Assembly (NCBI GenBank): GCA_022778545.1
Contig: JALFDW010000042.1
Location: 1 to 64,000, forward strand
Length of the DNA stretch: 64,000 nucleotides
Reading direction: 5' to 3'
Source of the DNA: a bacterium
GTDB lineage: Bacteria; Bacillota; Clostridia; Christensenellales; CAG-138
Part shown: one piece after another, positions 31,127 through 39,479 of the stretch
Layout of the letters: each line of letters opens with the position of its first letter
Numbering within the stretch: the stretch's first letter is position 1
The notes under the pieces: model-generated
Databases searched by the model: none
What the model was told of the DNA's origin: nothing
What the model saw: the letters and a program-made list of their open reading frames with translations, nothing else
Position numbers and translations under genes: made by a program

Positions 31127-31618
31127 ATGAACGAGAATGATTCTAAGCAATTACCAGAAAACGCGATGGTTGAGGACAAGGCCCTTATGGCTAAGGCAGA
31201 TGCTTTGTTCCGCTTTGTGATGCTCTATTATGATTTTGCAAATGAAAAGAAGGATTATGGTACCGGTGAGTGTGTGAGCATGGTAGAAGCGCATACGCTC
31301 ATGGAGATTGCGGATCATCCGGGCATTACAGTATCATTTCTTGCAGAACGCGCAAACCGCACTAAAGGAGCGATTTCTCAAACAATTAAAAAGCTTGACC
31401 ATATGAAATATATTACTCGTCAGAAAACCGACTCTGATCAGCGTATTGTTGGCCTGTATCCGACAGAACGTGGAATGCGGCTCCATCAGGCGCACAGAGA
31501 ATATGACTATGCCGAGATGTGCAGCACGTTCGATGAACTTCTGGAATATTGCAGCCAGGAAGAACTCGATGCGTTCTTCCGCGTGGTAAATGCATACCTG
31601 AAAATTTTCTCAACATAA
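31127..31618 (+). CDS. MarR family transcriptional regulator
   Basis: 163 residues after GCGGAGGGG. The winged helix reads MVEAHTLMEIADHPGITVSFLAERANRTKGAISQTIKKLDHMKYITRQKTDSDQRIVGLYPTERG, with the conserved DQR wing. Flanking helices form the dimer interface. It lies upstream of the two aminopeptidase genes in the same direction and probably regulates itself and them. TAAACTTT-like half sites occur near both (30953 and 31698). Confidence 0.9.
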   Translation: MNENDSKQLPENAMVEDKALMAKADALFRFVMLYYDFANEKKDYGTGECVSMVEAHTLMEIADHPGITVSFLAERANRTKGAISQTIKKLDHMKYITRQKTDSDQRIVGLYPTERGMRLHQAHREYDYAEMCSTFDELLEYCSQEELDAFFRVVNAYLKIFST

Positions 31619-31747
31619 CATATTTCCAATAATCAGTGCTTTGTAAGCATGACGTCCAATATGAAAAAAGGAAAATTTAGACAAAAGGTTTAGAGATTAA
31701 ACTTTTAGATAGACCAATGAACACCATTCATTCAGGAGGATAAGAAA

Positions 31748-31786
31748 ATGCACTACGATTATTCGACCGTATTTCCGCATGGCTGA
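31748..31786 (+). CDS. Possible 12-residue leader peptide upstream of aminopeptidase
   Basis: ATG at 31748, eight bases after a perfect AGGAGG, followed by 12 codons (MHYDYSTVFPHG) and TGA. It lies 53 bp upstream of the aminopeptidase start. Another frame across the same bases reads like the end of a longer protein (DRISAWLNSVDVSKIK, stop), so this could instead be the scar of a lost gene. Confidence 0.4.
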   Translation: MHYDYSTVFPHG

Positions 31787-31839
31787 ACAGCGTGGATGTT
31801 TCAAAGATCAAGTAACCCGGGGTACAAAGGAGGAAAGCT

Positions 31840-32976
31840 ATGAGAGATTCAAGGGTTAGGACGCTTGCGCATAAGCTGGTAAGTTTTTCCTGCAACGTAC
31901 AATCCGGTGAGAATGTGCTCATTGAGAATTATGATGAGAATGCAGATGAGCTTGTGCTGGCGCTGATCGAAGAGATTTATGCAGTAGGCGCGAAGCCCTA
32001 TGTATGGCGGCGGAACAACCGTGTGCAGCGCGCATTGATGATGGGAGTTACCGAAGAACAGCTTGACCTCATGGCAGCTATGGATGCAGAATTAATGCGC
32101 AATATGCAGGCTTATATTTTGATTCGCTGTACAAACAATGCTGCAGAGGGCGCAGATATCCCACAGGAGCGCAGTAAGCTCTATGGAAAACATTATGGGG
32201 TTCCTGTGCATAATGATATCCGCATCCGGCAGACGAAATGGTGCTATCTGGAGTACCCGACACCTGCGCAGGCTCAGCTTGCGGGCATGTCTACGGAGGC
32301 GTTTGAGAATTACTACTTCCGCGTCTGCACGATGGATTATGCGCGCCTTGCGAAGGCGTCAGAAGCGCTTAAGGCGCTGATTGAACGCACGGATAAGGTC
32401 CATATTCTTGGCAAGGGCACTGATCTGGCTTTTTCAATCAAGGGGATTGGCGGCATAATCAGTGCAGGGGAAAAGAACATTCCGGACGGTGAGGTGATGA
32501 CAGCGCCGGTGCGTGAGAGCGTGAATGGTGTGATTACCTACAATGTTCCCTCCAATTACGGCGGAGAGGTGCATACAGGTGTGGCACTCACATTTGAAAA
32601 CGGGCGTATTGTTAAAGCGGAAGGCAGCAATCCCGGCAAGATCAATGAAATCCTTGACCGCGATGCAGGCGCGCGCTATATAGGCGAATTTGCTTTCGGT
32701 ACGAACCCTTATTGCACCCGGCCAATAGGGAAAACGCTCTATGACGAGAAAATCGCGGGCAGTTTCCATTTCACGCCCGGTGACTGCTATGACGAGGCGG
32801 ATAATGGAAATCATTCCAGCGTCCATTGGGATTTGATTGCGATCCAGACGCCGGAATATGGCGGCGGTGAGATCTGGTTCGATGATGTGCTCATTCGCAA
32901 GGACGGAAGGTTTGTGCTGCCGGAATTGGAGCCGCTGAACCCGGAAAACCTGATGGATGCGGAGAAGGAGGCATAA
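31840..32976 (+). CDS. M29 family aminopeptidase (copy 1)
   Basis: 378 residues, cytoplasmic. The metal and catalytic residues of thermophilic aminopeptidase T/AmpS fit: DGEVMTAPVRESVNG, YIGEFAFGTN, SFHFTPGDCYDEADNGNHSSVHWDL (two His and Asp) and EIWFDDVLIRKDGRFV at the end. It removes N-terminal residues from peptides using two divalent metal ions. Very close to the next gene, for example an identical stretch of 14 residues around RIRQTKWCYLEYPT, so it is a tandem duplication. The ribosome site is AAAGGAGG. Confidence 0.93.
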   Translation: MRDSRVRTLAHKLVSFSCNVQSGENVLIENYDENADELVLALIEEIYAVGAKPYVWRRNNRVQRALMMGVTEEQLDLMAAMDAELMRNMQAYILIRCTNNAAEGADIPQERSKLYGKHYGVPVHNDIRIRQTKWCYLEYPTPAQAQLAGMSTEAFENYYFRVCTMDYARLAKASEALKALIERTDKVHILGKGTDLAFSIKGIGGIISAGEKNIPDGEVMTAPVRESVNGVITYNVPSNYGGEVHTGVALTFENGRIVKAEGSNPGKINEILDRDAGARYIGEFAFGTNPYCTRPIGKTLYDEKIAGSFHFTPGDCYDEADNGNHSSVHWDLIAIQTPEYGGGEIWFDDVLIRKDGRFVLPELEPLNPENLMDAEKEA

Positions 32977-32980
32977 GGCA

Positions 32981-34099
32981 ATGAAAGACGGCCGAGTACA
33001 GGAACTTGCAAAAAAACTTGTGACGTTTTCATGTGAAGTGCAGCCTAACGAGAACGTGCTTATTGAAACGTATGGCGCGGCTTGTGATGAACTTTTGATA
33101 GCGCTGATTGAGGAGGTCTATGCTGCCGGTGCAAAGCCCTATGTGTGGCGCCGGGACAATCGTGTTCAGCGCGCGCTTTCCATGGGATTCACAGAGGATC
33201 AGTTAGACCTTATGGCCAGGCTGGATGCTGAGATGATGCGCAAAATGCAGGCATACATTCTTGTGCGCAGCAGCGATAATACGTTTGAGTCCGTTGATAT
33301 ACCCGCGGAACGCAAGCGTATCGGAGGACTTCATTACAGCAAACCCGTACACAGCGATGTGCGCATCCGGCAGACGAAATGGTGCTATCTGGAGTACCCA
33401 ACACCTGCGCAGGCCCAGCTTTCGGGCATGTCCACGGAGGCGTTTGAGGATTTCTATTTTAAAGTCTGTACGATGGACTATGCAAGGATGGAGGCGGCGC
33501 TTGAGCCGCTCAAGCAGCTGATGGAACGCACCGATCGCGTACACATCATCGGAAAAGGTACGGATCTGACTTTTTCGATTAAGGGGATTGGTGTGCGCAA
33601 GGGAGCAGGCCATTGGAATTTGCCGGATGGTGAGATATTTACCGCACCGGTACGTGATAGCGTAAACGGCGTGATTTCTTATAACATTCCATCAGTACAG
33701 GCAGGGTTTTCCTTTGAAAATGTCGTGCTGCACTTTGAAAACGGTCGTATTGTGAAGGCGGAAGCAAACGATGTGAAACGGGTCAACGAGCTGCTTGATA
33801 AAGATGCAGGTGCGCGTTACATAGGTGAATTCGCATTTGGTGTCAGCCCATACTTCCGTGAGCCGATGGGGAAAATTCTTTATGACGAGAAAATCGATGG
33901 CAGTTTCCATTTCACGCCTGGAGACTGTTATGATGAGGCGGATAATGGAAATCACTCTTCTCTGCATTGGGATCTTGTTTGCGTGCAGCGGCCGGAGTAC
34001 GGCGGTGGTGAAATCTGGTTCGATGATGTGCTGATCCGCAAGGACGGAAGGTTTGTGCTGCCGGAACTGGAGCCGCTGAACCCGGAAAATCTGAAATGA
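32981..34099 (+). CDS. M29 family aminopeptidase (copy 2)
   Basis: The start is the ATG at 32981 (MKDGRVQELAKK) after GAAGGAGG; the track's first eight residues belong to the overlap. 372 residues with the same metal ligands as copy 1 (DGEIFTAPVRDSVNG, IGEFAFGVSP, HFTPGDCYDEADNGNHSSLHWD). It differs most between residues 205 and 255, next to the active site, so the two enzymes may have different peptide preferences. It follows copy 1 by 4 bp in one operon. Confidence 0.93.
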   Translation: MKDGRVQELAKKLVTFSCEVQPNENVLIETYGAACDELLIALIEEVYAAGAKPYVWRRDNRVQRALSMGFTEDQLDLMARLDAEMMRKMQAYILVRSSDNTFESVDIPAERKRIGGLHYSKPVHSDVRIRQTKWCYLEYPTPAQAQLSGMSTEAFEDFYFKVCTMDYARMEAALEPLKQLMERTDRVHIIGKGTDLTFSIKGIGVRKGAGHWNLPDGEIFTAPVRDSVNGVISYNIPSVQAGFSFENVVLHFENGRIVKAEANDVKRVNELLDKDAGARYIGEFAFGVSPYFREPMGKILYDEKIDGSFHFTPGDCYDEADNGNHSSLHWDLVCVQRPEYGGGEIWFDDVLIRKDGRFVLPELEPLNPENLK

Positions 34100-34152
34100 A
34101 ACGGATGAAAAGTTAAAACGCATCAATAAATCGGGAAACGAGGTAAACAAAA

Positions 34153-34968
34153 ATGAAGATCGCATTGCTGCAGACTGCCGTCGTGGCAGATAAAGAGGAA
34201 AACCTGCGCAACGCATGTGCATGTGTGGAAACGGCTGCAAAGAATGGAGCGGATCTTGCGATTCTTCCGGAGATGTTCAATTGCCCGTATTCTTCCGCCT
34301 ACTTTGCAGCATATGCGGAGGAGGAAGGCGGCAATGCATGGCAAAAGATGGCGCGCTGTGCCGCTGAACACAGGATTGCGCTTGTTGCAGGAAGTATGCC
34401 GGAGCGTTGTAAAGACCGGGTATATAACACGGCCTATGTTTTTGATCGGGCTGGATACCAGATAGCCAAACATCGCAAGGTACACCTGTTTGACATCGAT
34501 ATTCCCGGAGGACAGTATTTCCGTGAATCGGATACCTTCACGCCCGGAGATGCGATTACGACATTTGATTTGGAGGGCATGCGGTTCGGCCTTTGTATTT
34601 GTTTTGACTTTCGCTTTCCGGAACTGTCCCGGCTGATGGCGTTGCGCGGTGCGCAGGTGATGATCGTGCCGGCAGCGTTCAACATGACGACGGGCCCGCT
34701 GCATTGGGAGACGATGTTCCGTCAGCGGGCAGTGGATGATCAGGTATTTACGGTAGGGGTTGCACCTGCAAGAGACGTGCATGGAAGCTATGTGTCCTAC
34801 GCGAATTCGATCGTCTGTTCTCCGATGGGGCTTGTGATGACGCGTGCGGAAGAATCCCCCTGCATCCTATATTCAGAGTTGGATGCAAAGCAGGTGGCAG
34901 ATGCAAGGTCGCACCTGCCGCTGCTCAGCGCACGCAGAACGGATCTGTACAGCGTAGAAGAGAGATAA
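34153..34968 (+). CDS. Nitrilase-superfamily amidase (omega-amidase-like)
   Basis: 271 residues with the Glu-Lys-Cys triad in context: LAILPEMFNCPY, KHRKVHLFDIDIPG and GLCICFDFRFPELSRL. The PG-GQYFRESDTFTPGD loop is typical of Nit2/omega-amidase types, which hydrolyse alpha-ketoglutaramate-like amides. It follows the two aminopeptidases by 53 bp and continues the theme of amino-acid salvage. Ends before a terminator-like hairpin. Confidence 0.88.
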   Translation: MKIALLQTAVVADKEENLRNACACVETAAKNGADLAILPEMFNCPYSSAYFAAYAEEEGGNAWQKMARCAAEHRIALVAGSMPERCKDRVYNTAYVFDRAGYQIAKHRKVHLFDIDIPGGQYFRESDTFTPGDAITTFDLEGMRFGLCICFDFRFPELSRLMALRGAQVMIVPAAFNMTTGPLHWETMFRQRAVDDQVFTVGVAPARDVHGSYVSYANSIVCSPMGLVMTRAEESPCILYSELDAKQVADARSHLPLLSARRTDLYSVEER

Positions 34969-35099
34969 GCAAGAATCAGGTTTTTTGTATTGATGTTATG
35001 CATCAGTGCCGCACTAAACTTGTCTCTTTTGTCTGAATTTCTGAAGTGGCGAAAGATGCAACAGAAATAGCAATTGGAACTGCAGGATAAATAAAAAGC

Positions 35100-35127
35100 A
35101 ACGGCGGTGCCAGGAAGCGCCGCCGTT
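35100..35127 (+). terminator. Hairpin after the amidase gene
   Basis: AACGGCGGTGC and GCGCCGCCGTT form an 11-bp stem (one G-T pair) with a 6-base loop. The T-tail is short (TTTCG). Confidence 0.6.
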
Positions 35128-35194
35128 TCGCTACAACTAACACTTTAGAACAGGAACATTGAAATACCGTGTTTTTGAAGAATCACTTTATTGA

Positions 35195-35514
35195 ATGGAC
35201 AGAGATGATATGAATTCCATAAAGCAAACCCCAAGCACAGGTAGCAATGCGTTGTTTTCCATGATTGCAGGAAACAATTCGGTTAATGAAGCCTATGAAG
35301 CAGATGGTGAAACTTTAGAGGACATTCCGGGCTGGCTTGAAACATTTGCAATGCCCGGGAAAGAAGAGACTTGCGTAGTATTTGGACACAGGAACAGGAA
35401 ACGCTTAACAATCCTCAAAAATGTTTAGTTGGAAGAAAGATAAAGATCAAAAGCATTCGAAGTATTATTTCATATTTTCCTTGCAATCAGCTGTGTGGCA
35501 ATTTATTGCAGTAG
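35195..35514 (+). pseudogene. Decayed class A/D-type sortase fragment (frameshifted)
   Basis: The track's 77-residue frame ends WLETFAMPGKEETCVVFGHRNRKRLTILKNV. This matches the catalytic-histidine region of sortases (GWL...ALPG...VIFGHRN...LKILK). After the stop, a shift to another frame continues LVGRKIKIKSIRSIISY, which fits the next sortase strand (VGDKIKIKS). The catalytic Cys and Arg region is missing. I conclude that this is a remnant, not a gene. Identity rests on motif memory only. Confidence 0.6.
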
Positions 35515-35750
35515 ATTATGGAGCAGATGTTGTGGATAAGGGGACAATATGGTATACTTAATTCGCACATAAACTTGGCAAACAGAAACACCCCCATGTG
35601 CTTTATTGTGTGAAGAAGCAGCCTATTGAAAAAGCTGACCCTTCATATAATACGAGAACAATAATCCATGACTCGTGTTTTTATCTATAAGGTAAAGTAA
35701 ATTGTACTGAATCTTCCAAAAATTATTGCGGCTTAAAGAGGTTTCGCTTT
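35515..35750. other. Gap upstream of rpoN with a possible promoter
   Basis: TTGTGG, 17-base spacer, TATACT at 35530-35558 could drive rpoN with a leader of about 185 bases. CACATAAA...TTTATTGTG pairing is visible within the leader. No gene seen. Confidence 0.5.
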
Positions 35751-37082
35751 ATGTATATGCAAATGCAAGGGGAACAAAGACAAATCCAGAGGCGGCACAT
35801 TTATTTTTACATGCAGATATTGGAATTAAATGCTATAGAATTGGAACGTTTTCTGAATTCTGCCGCACAGGAGAACCCTTTATTGGAGGCGAGTATTCCT
35901 GAACGGGAATTTCAATTCGAAAGGATTAGCAGGATAGCACCGGAATTTGGACGCAGGCTGCAACGGGATGAACAGACGGATCTGGATATTGCAGCAGAAA
36001 AAGGTGAAAGTCTTGAAGAGTATCTTTCAGAGCAGATAGCGGCATTGCATCTGGATGCAAAAACAGAGCAAGCTCTGCGTTTTTTAGTAGGGAACTTGGA
36101 TGAAAACGGATATTTGGATGTCTCACAGGAAGCTTTTGGGGCTGCTTGGGGAAATGAGTTATTTGATCGATCGCTTTCGTTGCTTCAAGGACTGGAACCA
36201 GCAGGCATCGGGGCACGTAACTTGGCTGAATGTCTTACGCTTCAATTACATAGACAGGAGGAACGGGATCCTTTATTGTATGAGCTGGCACTAAATTATC
36301 TAGAGCTTCTTGGAAAAGGACAGATTAAGCGCGTCGCGCAGGAACTTCAAACCAGCGTTGCACGTGTTGAACGAGCAAAGAAAAAACTGGCGCAACTTAC
36401 TCCGAAGCCGGGTAATGGGTTCGGAAAAAATGAAATAGGCATTCAATATGTTTTGCCAGATGTTGAGGTCATTTGTGACGAGAAGGATGAAGAATTACAA
36501 TTGATCGTAGCGGAGCAATACTTGCCAAATTATGCAATAAGCGGATATTACGCGTCGCTTTTACAAAACGGGGATTTAAGTGCGGAAGAACGGGAGTATT
36601 TCCAAGGAAAACTGCGTGCGGCTCGTTGGATTATCGAATGCATTGAACGGCGTCGGACTATGCTGCAGAACTGCGCGCAAATCATTATACAAACACAGGA
36701 GCTGTTCTTTCGCAGTGGAAAGCTGCCTTTGCATTCGCTTTCTGCGCAGGAGGTTTCCGAGCGTCTTTCAGTACATCCGTCTACAGTTTATCGTACCATA
36801 AAAGGGAAATACATTGCTTGCAGGTATGGCACATATCCTTTGTCGGATTTTTTGATTCGTTGTTCATCCCGGGAAACTGCGGATTGGAGAAAAGTTGGGA
36901 AAGATGAGATTGTGCAACGCATACGGACATTGATAGAAGCTGAAGAAAAACGAAGCCCTTTGAGCGATCAGATGATTGCGAACCAGCTGCGTCTGGAAAA
37001 CATCGAAATATCAAGACGAACTGTGGCGAAATATCGTGAAGAGGCGCTGCTGCCGACGGCGGCTGCACGACGGCAGCATTAG
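35751..37082 (+). CDS. rpoN: RNA polymerase sigma-54 factor
   Basis: 443 residues. Region I reads QRRHIYFYMQILELNAIELERFLNSAAQENPLLE; it has fewer glutamines than usual. The core-binding domain covers about 90-280 (GYLDVSQEAF, LEPAGIGARNLAECLTLQL, PKPGNGF). The C-terminal HTH VSERLSVHPSTVYRTIKGKYIACRYGTYPLSDF and the RpoN box SRRTVAKYREE bind the -12 and -24 elements. It lies 35 bp or less upstream of an activator gene and 2.4 kb before a sigma-54 promoter, so it may be dedicated to this locus. Confidence 0.96.
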   Translation: MYMQMQGEQRQIQRRHIYFYMQILELNAIELERFLNSAAQENPLLEASIPEREFQFERISRIAPEFGRRLQRDEQTDLDIAAEKGESLEEYLSEQIAALHLDAKTEQALRFLVGNLDENGYLDVSQEAFGAAWGNELFDRSLSLLQGLEPAGIGARNLAECLTLQLHRQEERDPLLYELALNYLELLGKGQIKRVAQELQTSVARVERAKKKLAQLTPKPGNGFGKNEIGIQYVLPDVEVICDEKDEELQLIVAEQYLPNYAISGYYASLLQNGDLSAEEREYFQGKLRAARWIIECIERRRTMLQNCAQIIIQTQELFFRSGKLPLHSLSAQEVSERLSVHPSTVYRTIKGKYIACRYGTYPLSDFLIRCSSRETADWRKVGKDEIVQRIRTLIEAEEKRSPLSDQMIANQLRLENIEISRRTVAKYREEALLPTAAARRQH

Positions 37083-37117
37083 AAAGGAAAGCGGAAACGT
37101 TGGAAGAGGAGAACGGA

Positions 37118-39085
37118 GTGGAACGAAAGAAGATCGTGATTGTGACGGGAAACGACAGGGTCGCTTCAAGCATTGAAGACGACGTTCGGCTCATTTTGGG
37201 TGATAGCGTCATAATTGAAAAGATGTTTCCACCACAGGTCGCTGAAATGGAACATGTGGAAGGAGATCTGTTCCTTCTTACACGTTTGGACAGAATTGGG
37301 AATCTGGAAGCAAAAGTTCAGGACAAGGGACGCATGCTCTGTATTAGCCGAACAATTTGGGAAAGTGGATTGCAGCAGATTCTTGCGATTCCACCGCAAA
37401 GCAAAGTGCTTGTGGTAAATGATTCACTAAAAAGCACGTTAGAGATGCAGAAACTGCTTCTTAGCCTCAACGTGCCGGGGCTTACATACATTCCTTATTC
37501 CGAAGATTCTTATGACCCATCACTTACCGTTGCGATTACGCCGGGGGAACCTTCCTATGTGCCGCCTTATATCGAAAAGATCATTGATGTGGGAAACCGC
37601 CATATCGACATTTCTACGGCACTGAGCATCTGTAATATCCTGAAAGCAAATACGCCGGAAACATATGAAGCACTATTGCGCTATATGAGCCTTGTAATTA
37701 CGCCAGGCAATACAACAAAACGATATCAGAATGCTTTAATTGGCAATATGCGCATGGAAAGCATCTTGCAGCACATGGAACAAGGTCTGTTGCTTACGCT
37801 TTCAAGTGGCGAGGTCGTTTTGGCAAATCCCAAATTGGAGCAACTTGCAAACTGCAGTACGAAAAATGAGCTGCTTTCGCTGAGAGATTTGTTTCCTGAA
37901 CCTATAGCACAGCAGCTTGAGGAAATGAAGGACGACGCGATTGCCTTAAATCTCGGAGGGCGGGAAATCGTGGTGAACCATACAATTCTGAAGTTCAGCA
38001 CAAATATTCACCAACGGCTCTATTTTTTCTCGGATGTAACTTATTTGCGATACTTGGAGCAAAGCGCTGAAATGCGCGCGAAAAAAAGTGGATTTGTAGC
38101 AAAACACACATTCAACGATATTGTGCATCGTTCTGTTGCGATGAAAGAATGTATCAGGCAGCTGAGAATGTTTGCGGAATCCGATAAATCGATCCTGATA
38201 CAGGGAGAGAGCGGTACGGGGAAGGAGCTGTTGGCACAATCCGTTCATAACAGTTCACCGCGCCACCACAGCCCATTTGTTGCGGTGAATTGTGCCGCAT
38301 TGCCGGAAAGCCTTTTAGAAAGCGAGCTGTTTGGCTATGAAAAAGGCGCATTTACCGGGGCGCGGCAGAGCGGAAAGATGGGCTTATTTGAACAAGCAAA
38401 CGGAGGGACGATTTTTCTTGATGAGATCGGCGATATGCCGGTTGCACTTCAGTCGCGTTTATTGCGCGTTTTGCAGGAAAAACAGGTCATGCGGATCGGT
38501 GGGGATTATGTTGTGAATGTAAATGTGCGTGTGATTGCAGCAACTAACCAAGACCTGATGCAAAAGATCAACGAAGGTATGTTCCGGCACGATCTTTTTT
38601 ATCGTCTTTGTGTGCTTCCCTGTCAGGTGCCTGCGCTCCGGGAGCGCAGGGAGGATATCCTGCCGCTCTTTCAGCACTTTACAGGGCTTACAAATGTTCC
38701 GGACGATATTGCAGACCGCCTTATGCGTTATGATTGGCCCGGCAATGTTCGCGAACTTCAGAATGCGGCGGATTATTATGGGATGATGAGCGAATTTGAA
38801 AACCCGCTTCCCAAACATATCAGCGGAAGCGTGCCACAAAGCCTGCTGGCAGCTTCGGAAATTGACTATGCAGTTCTGTCCATTCTCTATGAGGGTTCGC
38901 TGGGGAGAACTGCTCTAATATATAAATTGAAAGAGCGGGGAATGGATATGACTGAATATGCGCTTCGGCATAAATTGGAAGATTTGGAACATAAGGGTAT
39001 TTTGGTGCGGCAGATTGGGCGGGGAGGTACGGCGTTGACTGATAAAGGAAAGGACGTGCTGAAGAAGCTGCAAGCAAGACACTGA
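37118..39085 (+). CDS. Sigma-54-dependent activator with PAS and AAA+ domains and winged-helix C-terminus
   Basis: I prefer the GTG at 37118 (after AGAGGAGAA); the TTG at 37100 in the track is possible. 655 residues. The N-terminal 200 residues are of unknown type (maybe a PrpR_N-like sensor). A PAS-like domain follows (MEQGLLLTLSSGEVVLANPKLEQLA), then the AAA+ domain with GESGTGKE, the sigma-54 contact loop GAFTGA, and GGTIFLDEIGDM. The C-terminus reads MTEYALRHKLEDLEHKGILVRQIGRGGTALTDKGKDVL, which looks like a winged helix rather than the usual Fis-type HTH. It very likely activates the promoter at 39378. Confidence 0.93.
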   Translation: MERKKIVIVTGNDRVASSIEDDVRLILGDSVIIEKMFPPQVAEMEHVEGDLFLLTRLDRIGNLEAKVQDKGRMLCISRTIWESGLQQILAIPPQSKVLVVNDSLKSTLEMQKLLLSLNVPGLTYIPYSEDSYDPSLTVAITPGEPSYVPPYIEKIIDVGNRHIDISTALSICNILKANTPETYEALLRYMSLVITPGNTTKRYQNALIGNMRMESILQHMEQGLLLTLSSGEVVLANPKLEQLANCSTKNELLSLRDLFPEPIAQQLEEMKDDAIALNLGGREIVVNHTILKFSTNIHQRLYFFSDVTYLRYLEQSAEMRAKKSGFVAKHTFNDIVHRSVAMKECIRQLRMFAESDKSILIQGESGTGKELLAQSVHNSSPRHHSPFVAVNCAALPESLLESELFGYEKGAFTGARQSGKMGLFEQANGGTIFLDEIGDMPVALQSRLLRVLQEKQVMRIGGDYVVNVNVRVIAATNQDLMQKINEGMFRHDLFYRLCVLPCQVPALRERREDILPLFQHFTGLTNVPDDIADRLMRYDWPGNVRELQNAADYYGMMSEFENPLPKHISGSVPQSLLAASEIDYAVLSILYEGSLGRTALIYKLKERGMDMTEYALRHKLEDLEHKGILVRQIGRGGTALTDKGKDVLKKLQARH

Positions 39086-39229
39086 TACGCCAGAAAGATA
39101 CAACGACCACTAACAAAAACTGGAATCCAATTTATGGCAAAAAGTGGATGAAATAATTCGGTTTTTGAGAAAACAAGCAGTGCTCCGCCATATCTATGGA
39201 GTGATTCCTGCATCACAAAAAATGAGCAG

Positions 39230-39293
39230 TTTGCTGTAATATATACTTTTTCACACAATATATATGCACACAAAACGCGCGGAATACAGCAAA
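39230..39293. promoter_or_regulatory. Inverted 9-mers TTTGCTGTA ... TACAGCAAA, candidate activator sites
   Basis: Exact inverted copies, 46 bases apart, lying about 100 and 155 bases upstream of the -12 element. Enhancer sites of sigma-54 activators are normally 80-150 bp upstream. An overlapping ATATATA...TATATAT symmetry lies between them. Assignment to the adjacent activator is inference. Confidence 0.5.
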
Positions 39294-39377
39294 AAACAGG
39301 GGGGAACAGATCAAAAAATCGGAATATTAAATTCAAATAATCAATTTCGAAAAAATAATTATTTATAATCACGAGAG

Positions 39378-39394
39378 TTGGCACGGGTTTCGCA
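39378..39394 (+). promoter_or_regulatory. Sigma-54 (-24/-12) promoter TTGGCAC-N5-TCGCA
   Basis: TTGGCACGGGTTTCGCA matches the consensus YTGGCACG-N4-TTGCW except for one C in place of T. The GG and GC dinucleotides have the required 10-base spacing (39380-39381 and 39392-39393). It lies 86 bp upstream of the binding-protein ATG and downstream of rpoN and the activator gene. Confidence 0.88.
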
Positions 39395-39479
39395 TGTATA
39401 AAGGATGAAGAGAAACGGCAAATGCTTTGCAAGGCATGTGCTATTTCATCTAATAAAGCACAAATTGAGGAGGAGAACT

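Larger units (their letters stand above)
39086..39479. other. Control region of the peptide-import operon
   Basis: 394 bp, AT-rich, without a gene. It holds an inverted pair of 9-mers (39230-39238 and 39285-39293) and the sigma-54 promoter, then the ribosome site of the binding-protein gene. Confidence 0.8.
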
